A DNA stretch of 64,000 bases from Lewinellaceae bacterium (lineage in GTDB: Bacteria > Bacteroidota > Bacteroidia > Chitinophagales > Saprospiraceae), in NCBI GenBank assembly GCA_020636195.1, contig JACJYH010000002.1, positions 186,001 through 250,000 on the forward strand, read 5' to 3'. The notes beneath the pieces were generated by a model. That model did no database searches and was not told the DNA's origin. It saw nothing but the letters and a program-made list of their open reading frames with translations. The position numbers and the translations under genes were made by a program. Of this stretch, positions 44,232 to 54,087 are shown in pieces. How positions within the stretch are numbered: position 1 is the stretch's first letter; the number at the start of each line of letters is the position of its first letter.

Positions 44232-45719
44232 ATGTTAGAAGTCAAAAATTTAAATGTATTTGATGGCCATTTTCATGATGAGACTTTATTGAGAAATATC
44301 AATTTTTCGATGGTCACTGGAGATAGAATAGGCGTCATTGGTCCATCAGGAGCAGGAAAATCCCTATTGGCATCTACAATAATCCAGCTCTTGCCGAAAT
44401 CATTGCATCGGAATGGCGAAGTGTGGTTTGATTCTGTGGACTTATTTTTAGCTTCCAGAAAAACCTTGGATAATTTGAGAGGCAAAGAAATTTCCATCAT
44501 TTTTCAAAATCCGGAAGCTACCTTCAACCCTGTATTTACCATAGGGAAACAGATAGATGAAGCCATCACCATCCATAATAATATGCCCAAATCCGAAAGG
44601 AAAGATCTTGTGTTTCAGTGGATGGAAAAGGCACAATTAGTTGACTTTGATAGATATTATAACTCTTATCCTCACCAACTTTCAGGAGGCCAACTTCAAA
44701 GATTATCCGTGATCATGTCCTTGATCAATTTGCCAAAGTTGGTCATCGCAGATGAAATTACGGCATCTTTGGATAATGAAAATGCTTCTATCATCATGAG
44801 AATGCTTGAGGAACATGCTCAAAAACCAGATCATGGTTTGATGGTGATCAGCCATGATCTGAATCAGATTCTCCCGTTATGCAATAAATTATTATTCCTA
44901 AATGGTGGTGAGCAACAATACTTTGGAAATGTGTATGATGGCGTAAATAATGCAAAACTTAAAGAATATCTTGACTTTAAACTCCCTGACAAAGCAAAAG
45001 ACAAGCACGATGGATTGGTACTTTTGAAATTGGAAAAGGTAAGTAAAAGCTACTTTATTCCGAGGATTTTAAAAAGCCAAGAAGTGGTCGTTTTGAAAGA
45101 TATCTCTATGGTCATTCATGAAAATGAGATTGTAGGAATTTGTGGGCCATCGGGAAGCGGAAAAAGTACTTTTGCCAAGATACTTGTTGGGATTGAGACT
45201 TTTGATGACGGCGCCATTACGTGGAATGGTGTGGTTTACCAAAAGAAATATCTGCCTAAACCACAGGACATCCAAATTGTATTTCAGGACAGCTACCATT
45301 CATTCAATCCGCACTATACCATGAGATCTCTTTTAAAAGAATTGTTATTTGTCCATAGACGACTTTATATCGGAAGAAAATATGAAGAAATCATTTCTCC
45401 ATTGATGTCCGATTTTGGTTTGAATGAAGGTTTGTTGAATAAATATCCAGCGCAGTTGTCGGGTGGCCAAAGACAGAGATTTGCCATCCTGCAAGCCATT
45501 TTATTAAAACCCAAATGCATAGTTTTCGATGAGTCATTTTCGGCATTGGATATGCAAAATATATCTGAAATCATGCATATTTTATTCAAAATCAAAGAAA
45601 AAAGCAATCTTTCTATTATTGTCATATCCCATAATGTAGATGTTTTAAAGAAAATGACAGATCGTATCTTTGAATTCGTTGGGGGAAATTTGAAGGTGTT
45701 GGATTCGTCGGTTTCATGA
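44232..45719 (+). CDS. Tandem ABC ATPase of the DppD-DppF (peptide/nickel) type
   Basis: The 495-residue protein fuses two ATP-binding domains. The first has GPSGAGKS (about 37), LSGGQLQRLS and IADEITASLD. The second has GPSGSGKS (about 305), LSGGQRQRFAI and VFDESFSALD. Both look catalytically intact. This resembles fused OppD/OppF importer ATPases, which normally lie with two permeases and a binding protein. None is adjacent, so partners must be encoded elsewhere. Confidence 0.88.
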   Translation: MLEVKNLNVFDGHFHDETLLRNINFSMVTGDRIGVIGPSGAGKSLLASTIIQLLPKSLHRNGEVWFDSVDLFLASRKTLDNLRGKEISIIFQNPEATFNPVFTIGKQIDEAITIHNNMPKSERKDLVFQWMEKAQLVDFDRYYNSYPHQLSGGQLQRLSVIMSLINLPKLVIADEITASLDNENASIIMRMLEEHAQKPDHGLMVISHDLNQILPLCNKLLFLNGGEQQYFGNVYDGVNNAKLKEYLDFKLPDKAKDKHDGLVLLKLEKVSKSYFIPRILKSQEVVVLKDISMVIHENEIVGICGPSGSGKSTFAKILVGIETFDDGAITWNGVVYQKKYLPKPQDIQIVFQDSYHSFNPHYTMRSLLKELLFVHRRLYIGRKYEEIISPLMSDFGLNEGLLNKYPAQLSGGQRQRFAILQAILLKPKCIVFDESFSALDMQNISEIMHILFKIKEKSNLSIIVISHNVDVLKKMTDRIFEFVGGNLKVLDSSVS

Positions 45720-45783
45720 CATTCTCTATCATATAAAATAGCATTTGACGGCCTATATATTTTAGTATAGGGGCATTAATATG

Positions 45784-45791
45784 TATCTTTG
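45784..45791 (+). promoter_or_regulatory. Promoter -7 box for the SCO/cytochrome operon
   Basis: TATCTTTG matches TAnnTTTG, 21 nt upstream of the ATG at 45813. It supports that start over the longer frame from 45789, which would begin inside the promoter. Confidence 0.55.
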
Positions 45792-45812
45792 CGGAGTATT
45801 TTATATGAATCC

Positions 45813-46229
45813 ATGAGTAAGAGTATTATTGCGGCAATTGTCTTGATTTTCATTTATAGTTGTAAAATGCAACCTAACGGGAAATTGGATAAACCGGAAC
45901 ATCACCCGATGTATCAAGAAGTTATAGACATACATGATAAAGTCATGCCTGAGATGTCTAGAATCCATTCGTTGAAACGGAAATTAAAAGCTCTAGATGT
46001 TGCTGAAAGTGAGCGGGATTCAGTTTTGTATCTCGTTCAGCTTCTGGATGATGCTGATGAAGGCATGATGTCGTGGATGGCAACTTTCGATGAGCCACAA
46101 GATACATCATTGAGGCTCAATTATTTGAAGGAGGAGAAACAAAAAATTCAAAAGGTAAGCGATGATATGTATCACGCTATGGAAGTCAGTGATTCCTATT
46201 TACAAAGACATGTAAATCAAGAAAAATGA
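45813..46229 (+). CDS. Small helical lipoprotein
   Basis: From ATG 45813 the product is 138 residues with a lipobox ending IYSC at residue 17. The mature part is strongly helical and charged (HDKVMPEMSRIHSLKRKLKALD, then AESERDSVLYLVQLLDDADEGMMSWMATFDEP). Similar proteins in Bacteroidota sit beside SCO genes, often mislabelled as viral A-type inclusion proteins. A role in cytochrome oxidase or copper handling is only suggested by position. The stop overlaps the SCO start (ATGA). Confidence 0.7.
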   Translation: MSKSIIAAIVLIFIYSCKMQPNGKLDKPEHHPMYQEVIDIHDKVMPEMSRIHSLKRKLKALDVAESERDSVLYLVQLLDDADEGMMSWMATFDEPQDTSLRLNYLKEEKQKIQKVSDDMYHAMEVSDSYLQRHVNQEK

Positions 46230-46861
46230 AATCATTTATTAGCTGTATAATTGGAATTGCAAGCATCTATTTTATCTCTTGCAAATCTTCAGTATATGAA
46301 CCATTGCCATATTTAGGACAAACCAAAATTGAAAATGATCAAGAAGTCAAACATTCCGTCAAGTCGTTTGCACACTTCAATCAAGATAGCGTATTGATCA
46401 CAGATGATTCATTGAAAAATGTTATTTATGTGGCAGATTTTTTCTTTACATCTTGTCCTTCCATTTGTCCAAGGGTAGCAAAAGAAATGCTGAAAATATA
46501 TCAGGCCTTCGAGAACGATGACAATGTGAAGTTGGTCTCATTTACAATAGATCCCAAAAGAGACAATGTAAAAAAACTCAAATTGTATGCTGATAATCTA
46601 GGTGTAAGCAGCAAAAAGTGGCATTTTTTGACAGGTGATAAAGATGAAACTTTTGAACTGGCAAACTCTTATTTTCTCGTGGCTGCTTTAGAGGATCCGG
46701 ATGCTCCGGGTGGATTTGATCATAGCGGAAAGATCATATTGATTGATAAACATGGTCACATCAGATCATTTAGTGAAGGGACAGATCCCACTACCACACC
46801 AAAATTAATAGAGGATATCCAAAGGCTGAGCCAAGCATATAAAAATGGTGATGAGCAATAA
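46226..46861 (+). CDS. SCO1/SenC family copper chaperone
   Basis: The 211-residue lipoprotein (lipobox ISC, Cys19) has a thioredoxin-like fold. The SCO metal site is visible: Cys77 and Cys81 in FTSCPSICP, and His166 in FDHSGK. SCO proteins deliver copper to, or maintain thiols in, the CuA centre of cytochrome oxidase. It is coupled to the genes on both sides by overlaps of 4 and about 11 nt. Confidence 0.92.
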   Translation: MKSFISCIIGIASIYFISCKSSVYEPLPYLGQTKIENDQEVKHSVKSFAHFNQDSVLITDDSLKNVIYVADFFFTSCPSICPRVAKEMLKIYQAFENDDNVKLVSFTIDPKRDNVKKLKLYADNLGVSSKKWHFLTGDKDETFELANSYFLVAALEDPDAPGGFDHSGKIILIDKHGHIRSFSEGTDPTTTPKLIEDIQRLSQAYKNGDEQ

Positions 46862-47243
46862 AAGATTTTGGGCCATATCAATTTTATTTTTTGTAGTGGG
46901 GTGTCATGAAACTCCCTACGTTCAGGGGAAGCGATTATATGAGGCAAATTGTCAAAATTGTCATATGGAAGATGGTTCCGGTTTAAACAATTTAGTGCCG
47001 GCACTATCACAATCACCCATTTTGGGACATGCATCGATGGCGTGCACTATTCGATACGGCAAAAGAGATACTTTATGGCAAGATCAGACTTATTTATTGA
47101 AGGAAATGCCAAACCATAAATCGCTGAGCGCTACAGAAATTGCCAATATTGTCAACTATGTGAATAAGTCTTGGTTTTCAGATTTTAAAGAATTTACAAT
47201 TATTGAAGTGGAAGACGCTTTGAAAAATTGTGAACACAAATAA
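46851..47243 (+). CDS. Membrane-anchored class I cytochrome c
   Basis: From ATG 46851 the product is 130 residues with a lipoprotein-type signal (VVGC, Cys18). The haem-binding C34-Q-N-C37-H38 and a likely axial Met86 in KEMPNHKSLS are present. An ATG two codons upstream (46845) is an equally possible start. It probably carries electrons at the outer face of the inner membrane in the respiratory chain, in keeping with the SCO gene it overlaps. Confidence 0.88.
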   Translation: MSNKRFWAISILFFVVGCHETPYVQGKRLYEANCQNCHMEDGSGLNNLVPALSQSPILGHASMACTIRYGKRDTLWQDQTYLLKEMPNHKSLSATEIANIVNYVNKSWFSDFKEFTIIEVEDALKNCEHK

Positions 47244-47273
47244 CTTAATTTTTACATATTAAAAACATCATTT

Positions 47274-47702
47274 ATGTATTCAATTATCCAACCACTACAT
47301 TCCTACCTTGCATGGTTATTGTTGATTTTAATCGTTGTAACCCTTGTTTTTGCAGTGATGGGAAAATATAACCCAGTTCAAGCGGCTACCAGAAGTTTCC
47401 GCTCCGCTAAAGTGGCATTTATCTTGACACACACACAGTTGCTATTAGGCATCATTTTATACTTCATTTCGCCAAATGGATTTAAAAACTTGTCATCCGA
47501 AACAATGCATGATTCTTTAGGCCGATTGATTGCTGTGGAACACCCTATGATCAATGTGATTGCCGTAATACTCATCACATTTGGATATTTGAAACTAAAG
47601 CGATCGCTCACAATGGATGGGACAAAAACGGTATTAATCTATTATGGCATTGGCTTGATACTTCTATTGTCTAGAATCCCATACCACAATTGGTTGAATT
47701 GA
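47274..47702 (+). CDS. Four-helix membrane protein, cytochrome b-like
   Basis: The 142-residue protein has four hydrophobic segments (about 8-30, 45-66, 90-108, 118-135). Histidines in or near them (HSYLAW, THTQLLLG, EHPMINV) could ligate haem. Small Bacteroidota proteins of this kind are often called cytochrome B, but haem binding is unproven. It ends the SCO/cytochrome c cluster, 30 bp after the cytochrome gene, and converges on holA with a 2-bp gap. Confidence 0.6.
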   Translation: MYSIIQPLHSYLAWLLLILIVVTLVFAVMGKYNPVQAATRSFRSAKVAFILTHTQLLLGIILYFISPNGFKNLSSETMHDSLGRLIAVEHPMINVIAVILITFGYLKLKRSLTMDGTKTVLIYYGIGLILLLSRIPYHNWLN

Positions 47703-47704
47703 TG

Positions 47705-48712
47705 TCATTGGGGCATCATGCAGGCAATCAGGATATCTTTTAGGATAAAGGATTCTTCACCATGACTAGCGCCAACACCTTTGGAATGTTGGTCAGCTTT
47801 TTTCAAAGCAAAAAATATTTTTTTCAAATGCGGTAAGGTATATTTTTTTGCCGCATTTCTGTATTCTTGTACAAAAAATGTGGAAGGAATGCCGGCAATC
47901 TTTACCAACTCCATATCTGATGCTTTGTTGTTCTGGGCAACAATAATGACTTTTACAAAATAATTGAACACCATTGAAATAACGACGACAGTTGGATTGT
48001 TTTTAGTGTTTTCAGCGAAGTATTTGATGATCTGATTTGCTTTTGTAAAATTTTTTGTACCCAATGCGGTTGTGAGTTCGAAAACATTGAAGTCTTTATT
48101 GATACCGATTTGTTCTTGTATCAATTCGGTGGAAATAGTAATCTTCGGATTATGATTGATGGTTGCCTTATCTATTTCACTGACTATCCTCGTCAGGTCA
48201 GAACCGATATATTCAGAAACCATTTGTACTGCTTGCGGATCTATTTTGAAACCCTTTGATTGGACATATTTATTGATCCATTCAGGAATTTTATTGTCAT
48301 ACAACTTTGCAGACTCATACATGATTCCTTTCTGGGCAATAGTTTTTGCCAATTTTGTCCTTTGGTCAATTTTCTTATGTTTATGACACAAGACAAGAAC
48401 AGTACTTGGAGATGGATTCTCTACATAACTTAAGAGATCGTTGAAGGACTTTAAATCTTGGGCTTCTTTCAAAATCACAACCCTCAATCGAGACATCATA
48501 GGATACTGACGACATTCATCGATGATTGTTTTGTGATCCACATCTTTTCCATAGAATATCATAAGGTTAAACGCTTTTTCAACCTCACTCAGAACATGAT
48601 CTTCAATGGCATCGGCTATTTGGTCAATATAGTAGGATTCTTCACCATGGAGAAGATAGATAGGCGCCACCTTCCCTGCGATAATATCTTGAATCACTGA
48701 TTCTGCACTCAT
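47705..48712 (-). CDS. holA: DNA polymerase III subunit delta
   Basis: The 335-residue protein matches HolA, the clamp-loader subunit that opens the beta clamp. It shows PIYLLHGEESYYIDQIADAIE at the N-terminus (degenerate P-loop region), VVILKEAQDLKSFNDLLSYVENPSPSTVLVL, and the C-terminal helical domain (LPHLKKIFFALKKADQHSKGVG). Length is typical. It is transcribed alone, with a PorV promoter region beyond. Confidence 0.9.
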   Translation of the reverse strand: MSAESVIQDIIAGKVAPIYLLHGEESYYIDQIADAIEDHVLSEVEKAFNLMIFYGKDVDHKTIIDECRQYPMMSRLRVVILKEAQDLKSFNDLLSYVENPSPSTVLVLCHKHKKIDQRTKLAKTIAQKGIMYESAKLYDNKIPEWINKYVQSKGFKIDPQAVQMVSEYIGSDLTRIVSEIDKATINHNPKITISTELIQEQIGINKDFNVFELTTALGTKNFTKANQIIKYFAENTKNNPTVVVISMVFNYFVKVIIVAQNNKASDMELVKIAGIPSTFFVQEYRNAAKKYTLPHLKKIFFALKKADQHSKGVGASHGEESFILKDILIACMMPQ

Positions 48713-48749
48713 GATAATGTGATTTACATCAAAAGTGAAGAGTTAAAAA

Positions 48750-50003
48750 TCATTCGTCAGACGAAAAGACGGAGAAATCAAACAACAATGAAAATCTCAA
48801 AGTATTATCTAAAGGATTCGGAATCACTGATGTAGGAACAAGATAAGAAAGGTTTATTCCAAAAATATTGTATTTAATACCTGCACCAACAGTGAAATAT
48901 TTTCTATTGCCTTTTTCTTTATGTTCAGCAAAATATCCAAGCCTAAATGCAAACTGTTTATCGTACCAATATTCAGCACCTACACTGTATGATAGTTCCT
49001 TTATTTCTTCACTGAAACCACCTTGAGCATCTCCAAATGACCCTAAAATTCCGTCAAAAAGAGATTTCTGTCTGTAATCACCAATGTCATCTCCATCCTT
49101 AGAATACTCAGGGTTCGGTACCAATATACCATCACCTTCATCTATATACTGAGCTATTGGAGTAGGTACCATCAATTTATTGATATCAAATCCGAACATC
49201 AAAGTATTGTATTTGTCCAATTCCATCTTGTATGAAGTTCCAAGTCCTAAATTTGTTGGAATGAAGTCTTTATAATCTAGGTTGTTGTTGTAAGTGACCT
49301 TAGAACCAACATTGGTAATTGCTAATCCCAATGTCCAATCGCCATTATACCCACCGAGTTTGGCCTTTTTCCTATATGTAAGTCCCAAATCTGCTGCAAA
49401 TGACCTTGCATTATTGATTTCTACACCACCAACCAATATATTTCTACCACCTGTCAATGTAGAATAAATGTATTTTGCTGAAAGTGATGCTGAAAGATTA
49501 TCACCTAATTTTCTTCCATACATCATAGTTATGTCAAATTCTCGAGGATAACCTTTGTCTAATGAATTACCTTGATTATCAGTGAAGTCTATTTCCCCAA
49601 GGGAGAAATATCTTATGGCTCCACCAAACACTTGATTCTTTCCCATTTTATAATAACCGGATAAATACAAGAGGAATATGTCATCAAGATTTAAATTTCT
49701 CAACCATGGAGTATATGTCATTGACAATCCTGTGGCTTCTTCAGAAAACACAAGATTTGAAGCATTGAAATGAATAGAATTTGCATCAGGTGTAGTCGCA
49801 ACGCCTACGTCACCCATAGCGCCGCTTCGGGCATCAGGCGCAATTCTCAAGAAAGGTACTGCCGTCAGCAGCGTGTTGGTAACACACTGACCATTGTTGT
49901 CCGTAAAACAATTTTGTGCAACAGACCAACGAACTTGTGCATTTACCTTAAGTAGCGAAATGCATAATATTATGAAAATGAACAATTTATGCCTAAAATT
50001 CAT
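48750..50003 (-). CDS. porV: Type IX secretion outer-membrane protein PorV (LptO)
   Basis: From ATG 50003 the product is 417 residues with a signal peptide (IFIILCISLLKVNAQ). It begins with the PorV-typical block TAVPFLRIAPDARSGAMGDVGVATTPDANSIHFNASNLVF, then many amphipathic strands of an outer-membrane barrel. In the T9SS, PorV collects substrates from the translocon and works with the PorU sortase. An upstream in-frame start at 50027 would sit inside the promoter region. porU is transcribed just upstream, 111 bp away. Confidence 0.92.
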   Translation of the reverse strand: MNFRHKLFIFIILCISLLKVNAQVRWSVAQNCFTDNNGQCVTNTLLTAVPFLRIAPDARSGAMGDVGVATTPDANSIHFNASNLVFSEEATGLSMTYTPWLRNLNLDDIFLLYLSGYYKMGKNQVFGGAIRYFSLGEIDFTDNQGNSLDKGYPREFDITMMYGRKLGDNLSASLSAKYIYSTLTGGRNILVGGVEINNARSFAADLGLTYRKKAKLGGYNGDWTLGLAITNVGSKVTYNNNLDYKDFIPTNLGLGTSYKMELDKYNTLMFGFDINKLMVPTPIAQYIDEGDGILVPNPEYSKDGDDIGDYRQKSLFDGILGSFGDAQGGFSEEIKELSYSVGAEYWYDKQFAFRLGYFAEHKEKGNRKYFTVGAGIKYNIFGINLSYLVPTSVIPNPLDNTLRFSLLFDFSVFSSDE

Positions 50004-50024
50004 ATATGTAAAATTTATAATTTG

Positions 50025-50032
50025 CAAATGTA
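50025..50032 (-). promoter_or_regulatory. Promoter -7 box for porV
   Basis: Minus-strand TACATTTG matches TAnnTTTG, 21 nt upstream of the preferred porV ATG. It gives porV its own promoter in addition to any readthrough from porU. Confidence 0.5.
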
Positions 50033-50113
50033 ATAAAGTTCTAACTAAATTTATAAATTAATTGAAACAATGTACCATAGAATGCAGCGCCTCAGGATGA
50101 CCAAAAACTCAGA

Positions 50114-53100
50114 TCACAATATGACAAGTTTTTCAAATTTGCTCTCCTTGGTCTGGTTCAGTTCCTTAGAATGTGCTACAATTTTATAAAGATACACACC
50201 TTTGGCCAATTTGTTTTCGAAATCATCCTTTCCGTTCCAATTGACATCATGAACCCTGTTGCCATTGTAAAAATTGGATTGAGTAATGGTTTTTACCAAT
50301 TTCCCTGAAATCGAATAAATGTACACACATACATCTATCTCCGTTGGAATAAAATCATGTTCAAAGGTAAATTGTGTAGAAGACGTAAATGGGTTAGGAT
50401 AATTTAAAACATGCTGTAGGATGTTATCAGTGGAATTGGCTATGACAAAGTCCAATCTTGCTTCACCTGAGTTGCCTGAGATATCCCATGCTTTACCTGT
50501 AATGTAATGTTTGCCCGTCGGAAGGTTTGAAAGTGGAAAAGTCACTTTTCCGGACGTATAATCACCTTTATCTGATTCGTAAAAATCATTGAGAATATGG
50601 ATGTTCTGTTGGTCGTTGTTGATAACTGCCGTTATGTCTTGCCCCACAGCAGTTCCGGTAACATTGATTCCATAATCATCTACTAAATCCATAATTAATA
50701 CCGGATGATCGTGTGAAATTCCTCCATTGATAAATGACTCATCATTGAGGTATAATTTTACTTGTGGACCTGTTTCATCCAAAATACTATTTTTAGTAGA
50801 ACCACCCACGGTGAATGTATCAAAATATCCTCCTGCATCAGTGCGATCTCCATCCGTAGCGTAGTAGGATATTCTACCATCGCCAAAGGTATAATTGATA
50901 TTTTTAGGTACGTAAAATGAAAATACGAATTCTCCATTTTTCACTTCTGCTGAACCTTTGAAAATGATGGTCTTAAATAACGAAAATGGGGCCGGATAGG
51001 AATCACTATCATTGCCTTTTGTTTTTACAGTGATCTTCTTGTCGTACACTGTTGGGTACACTGTTCCATTAAATGATGTGTTAATCACATTGTTTTCATC
51101 GGTGACGATACCAGTTATTGTGATTTTCTCGAGAGCATTGAAGGTGTCCCTTACCATAGTTGGATCATTTCCATTGATGGAAGTAGTAAGAACATTTAGT
51201 TTTGGTAAGGCGATTTTTACAGCAGGATCCCCAATCAATGCAAATTTTCTACTATTAGTAATGAAAGAAGCGTTGGTATTGATGTTCTTACCAATCATGA
51301 TAGCTTCGCCAATACTTGATGGTTTGCCATTTTTTTTCACATAAAGCTCCTCATGAACGGCATCGGTTAGTATTTTATTTGAATTGGTATATACAGATCT
51401 TGTCGTTGTTAATAGAGCAATTGCACCACCTTTAGGATTCAAAAAGGCATGTTCAGCCGGAGAAGTGATCGATGGATCATCATATGCACCAAAGCTACAT
51501 GTAGCCGTGGTCATCACCATTAGTTTGTCATAATTATTCCAAGACAATATATCAGGGACAGTCAGCACTCTTTCTTGAGCCCAACCTAATGGGCCACCAT
51601 GTCCCAAATATGTCATGCCGAGTACACCTTTGAATACATTTTGATTGATTTCTTGATTGGCGTAGGGATACCTGTTTTCTCCAGAAGTAGATGTTTGTTC
51701 ATAGCTATCAAAATAAATCTTATTCTGATTCATAATAGTATTCCTTATCGCATCTTTTCTTGCAATATCATCCATGTCATTAAAATGATAGTTTGAATCT
51801 TGGTCATCAGCGCAATAAGTCAATCTCATTCGCCAGTCACCTAGACAATCTGGTGATGTTTCATAATGGATGATTTTATCTACCGATGATTGCGCTTCAT
51901 CAATATTTCTTACAGGAAGTCTTCCAATGGCTATATCCACACTTCCCACAAGGTTTTTTCCTTCATCGTCTCCTAGCAAACCATAATAATCATCACTTGG
52001 AAAAGCATAAATAGGTTCGAGTGAATTATCAGTTTCATATACTGGAATGAAATTTTCAGGATTGATATTTCTTACCAAACCTCGATAGTCATATGTACCA
52101 TCACCAAATAGAAGCAAATACTTAAAATCAGGGTTTCGGTACAACATTAATCTAGTAAGGTCTCTAATTGCTGAAGGGTCACACTTTCCGCTACTAAATT
52201 CATTATAAATTTCATTAATATCTAATATTCTGACTTTTAGTCCAGAATGAGACTCGTGATGAATTTTTAATCGTTCAGCTTCAGATTTTATATCAGAAAA
52301 ATACACAATTAACATATCTTCATCTTTGATGCTATGTACATTCTGGTTTGACACTTTTGAAATAAAGGTTGGAGTCAAAGCATCTGAACTACCTGACATT
52401 GTATAAAATTCATGGACTTGGTTGTCGGATGAAAAATACATTCCATCGGCATTTATTGACATTCTTATTATATTAAATGGGTCGGTTACTTCCCAAATAG
52501 TTTTGTTGGAAGTGTTTATAAGAGAAAACTTGACGACGCCTTCATTTCTAGCCGATTTATTTCTAAAACCAAAAGGACTTTTACTCAAATCAATGAGTTT
52601 TTGCCCCTCTAAATGGATAAAATCCAACCATCCTTCACTTTCTGCAGTGGTATTTGGAAATTCTAAGATAATTGAAGGGTTTGAAGTACTAACATTGAAA
52701 ATTTCATCTATGACTGCTTGTGATGCATATGTCCCTTCTATATCATCAATATTAACTCCGGAAATGCTCTTTTTAAAGTTTTTTTCTCCAATTTTGAGGT
52801 TGATTGAAGTCGTATTATTACTTCTTGAAGCAAACTTGTAATACACACGTAAAGGAGATGAAGGAATGTAATCGCCTTTGAATACATTTGTGTAGTTTTT
52901 ACTTCTATCACTTCTAAAATAATCTCCAAACCATTCTTTTCCAGCACCTTCTGTCCTATCATAACTTCCTAAGAGGTTGGTTTCATCAACTTCATATCTT
53001 TGAACATCATCATAATAATTATATGTTTTATTGGATGTTTGAAGTGGATTTTGGGTTCCAATTCTTTGACCTGAGACGCCTTCAAAAGTGATGAAATAGT

Positions 53101-53917
53101 AGTTTTTTGTATCGTAGATGTTCTTTTTCAGTAAAAAATTATTGCGGATGCTATCAAAATCCAACTTTTCTGGTCCTTCTCCATAAAATAATACATAATC
53201 TCCGGCATCAAACTTTCCATCAGTTTCACCTTCAACATAGATACTTAATTCCTTTAAATCGTCTATCCGAGTAGCACTGTTTTCTTCAGGTAACATTCCT
53301 CCTCTTTGACCATAGATTTTTATTGATTTTGGGTTTATTCCGGAGATGGATTTACCAATTTTTGTTTCTATAAAATCCTTATCCAGTTTAAAAATGCCGG
53401 TTTTTTCTACACTTATTTTATAAAATTCTCCTTTTTCCAAAACTGAATTGAAAGTTGCTTCAGGATTTCTATTTCCATTTACAACATTGTCAGTGATGAA
53501 TTCCACATCAAACTGAAAGGATTTCAATCTTTCGATTCTTCCATTCAACTTTTTGACTGGATTTACATCTATCAATAGATGATATTGTCCTCTGAATTCA
53601 CTGATTTCACAAACGTAGTCAAACTGATCTGATAATGTTCCCTGAACTTGATTTGAAATGGAAAAATTTTCAGTCTCCAAGGGTATGAGTCGTGAACCCT
53701 TTACTTTTAACCTTTGAGTAGGAATTTTAGCGAAAAAATGCTGGGAGATATCATCACTCAAAACAAATTTTCCATCTACAAGCTGAAAAGGTATTGTTTC
53801 ATTTTGCCAGGAAAGTGTAAAAACTCGTGATAAGGTCTGTTGGGCATGGACGCTAAAAAGGGTGTAAAAGACACAAATTAAGGTAAAAATCTTTCTTTTG
53901 GTGTAAGTAGAGTACAT
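50114..53917 (-). CDS. porU: Type IX secretion sortase PorU (C25 family)
   Basis: The 1267-residue protein has an N-terminal signal peptide (about 8-25), a long beta-rich pro-region, and a gingipain-like C25 protease domain. The catalytic pair is His773 in LGHGG and Cys807 in TATCSFGAYDD. A type A/FlgD-like C-terminal domain ends it (NYPNPFTSSTQFTFEHD to LAKGVYLYKIVAHS). PorU removes sorting domains from T9SS cargo and attaches the cargo to surface lipopolysaccharide. Paired with porV, as in many Bacteroidota. It is divergent from the porP/sprF-type gene. Confidence 0.94.
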   Translation of the reverse strand: MYSTYTKRKIFTLICVFYTLFSVHAQQTLSRVFTLSWQNETIPFQLVDGKFVLSDDISQHFFAKIPTQRLKVKGSRLIPLETENFSISNQVQGTLSDQFDYVCEISEFRGQYHLLIDVNPVKKLNGRIERLKSFQFDVEFITDNVVNGNRNPEATFNSVLEKGEFYKISVEKTGIFKLDKDFIETKIGKSISGINPKSIKIYGQRGGMLPEENSATRIDDLKELSIYVEGETDGKFDAGDYVLFYGEGPEKLDFDSIRNNFLLKKNIYDTKNYYFITFEGVSGQRIGTQNPLQTSNKTYNYYDDVQRYEVDETNLLGSYDRTEGAGKEWFGDYFRSDRSKNYTNVFKGDYIPSSPLRVYYKFASRSNNTTSINLKIGEKNFKKSISGVNIDDIEGTYASQAVIDEIFNVSTSNPSIILEFPNTTAESEGWLDFIHLEGQKLIDLSKSPFGFRNKSARNEGVVKFSLINTSNKTIWEVTDPFNIIRMSINADGMYFSSDNQVHEFYTMSGSSDALTPTFISKVSNQNVHSIKDEDMLIVYFSDIKSEAERLKIHHESHSGLKVRILDINEIYNEFSSGKCDPSAIRDLTRLMLYRNPDFKYLLLFGDGTYDYRGLVRNINPENFIPVYETDNSLEPIYAFPSDDYYGLLGDDEGKNLVGSVDIAIGRLPVRNIDEAQSSVDKIIHYETSPDCLGDWRMRLTYCADDQDSNYHFNDMDDIARKDAIRNTIMNQNKIYFDSYEQTSTSGENRYPYANQEINQNVFKGVLGMTYLGHGGPLGWAQERVLTVPDILSWNNYDKLMVMTTATCSFGAYDDPSITSPAEHAFLNPKGGAIALLTTTRSVYTNSNKILTDAVHEELYVKKNGKPSSIGEAIMIGKNINTNASFITNSRKFALIGDPAVKIALPKLNVLTTSINGNDPTMVRDTFNALEKITITGIVTDENNVINTSFNGTVYPTVYDKKITVKTKGNDSDSYPAPFSLFKTIIFKGSAEVKNGEFVFSFYVPKNINYTFGDGRISYYATDGDRTDAGGYFDTFTVGGSTKNSILDETGPQVKLYLNDESFINGGISHDHPVLIMDLVDDYGINVTGTAVGQDITAVINNDQQNIHILNDFYESDKGDYTSGKVTFPLSNLPTGKHYITGKAWDISGNSGEARLDFVIANSTDNILQHVLNYPNPFTSSTQFTFEHDFIPTEIDVCVYIYSISGKLVKTITQSNFYNGNRVHDVNWNGKDDFENKLAKGVYLYKIVAHSKELNQTKESKFEKLVIL

Positions 53918-54087
53918 TGGAAAAAATTCATTTAAAATTTAAACTGAAGTTTCAATATTATTATAAGTTGAATTCTTATCAAAGATTAAAATTTTATTAA
54001 TTTTGTAACGTTTATGCTTAAACGACATTAACAAATATATATTGCACAACTCAAAATCAGTTTTAAAATATTATAAAAAAATATAGT

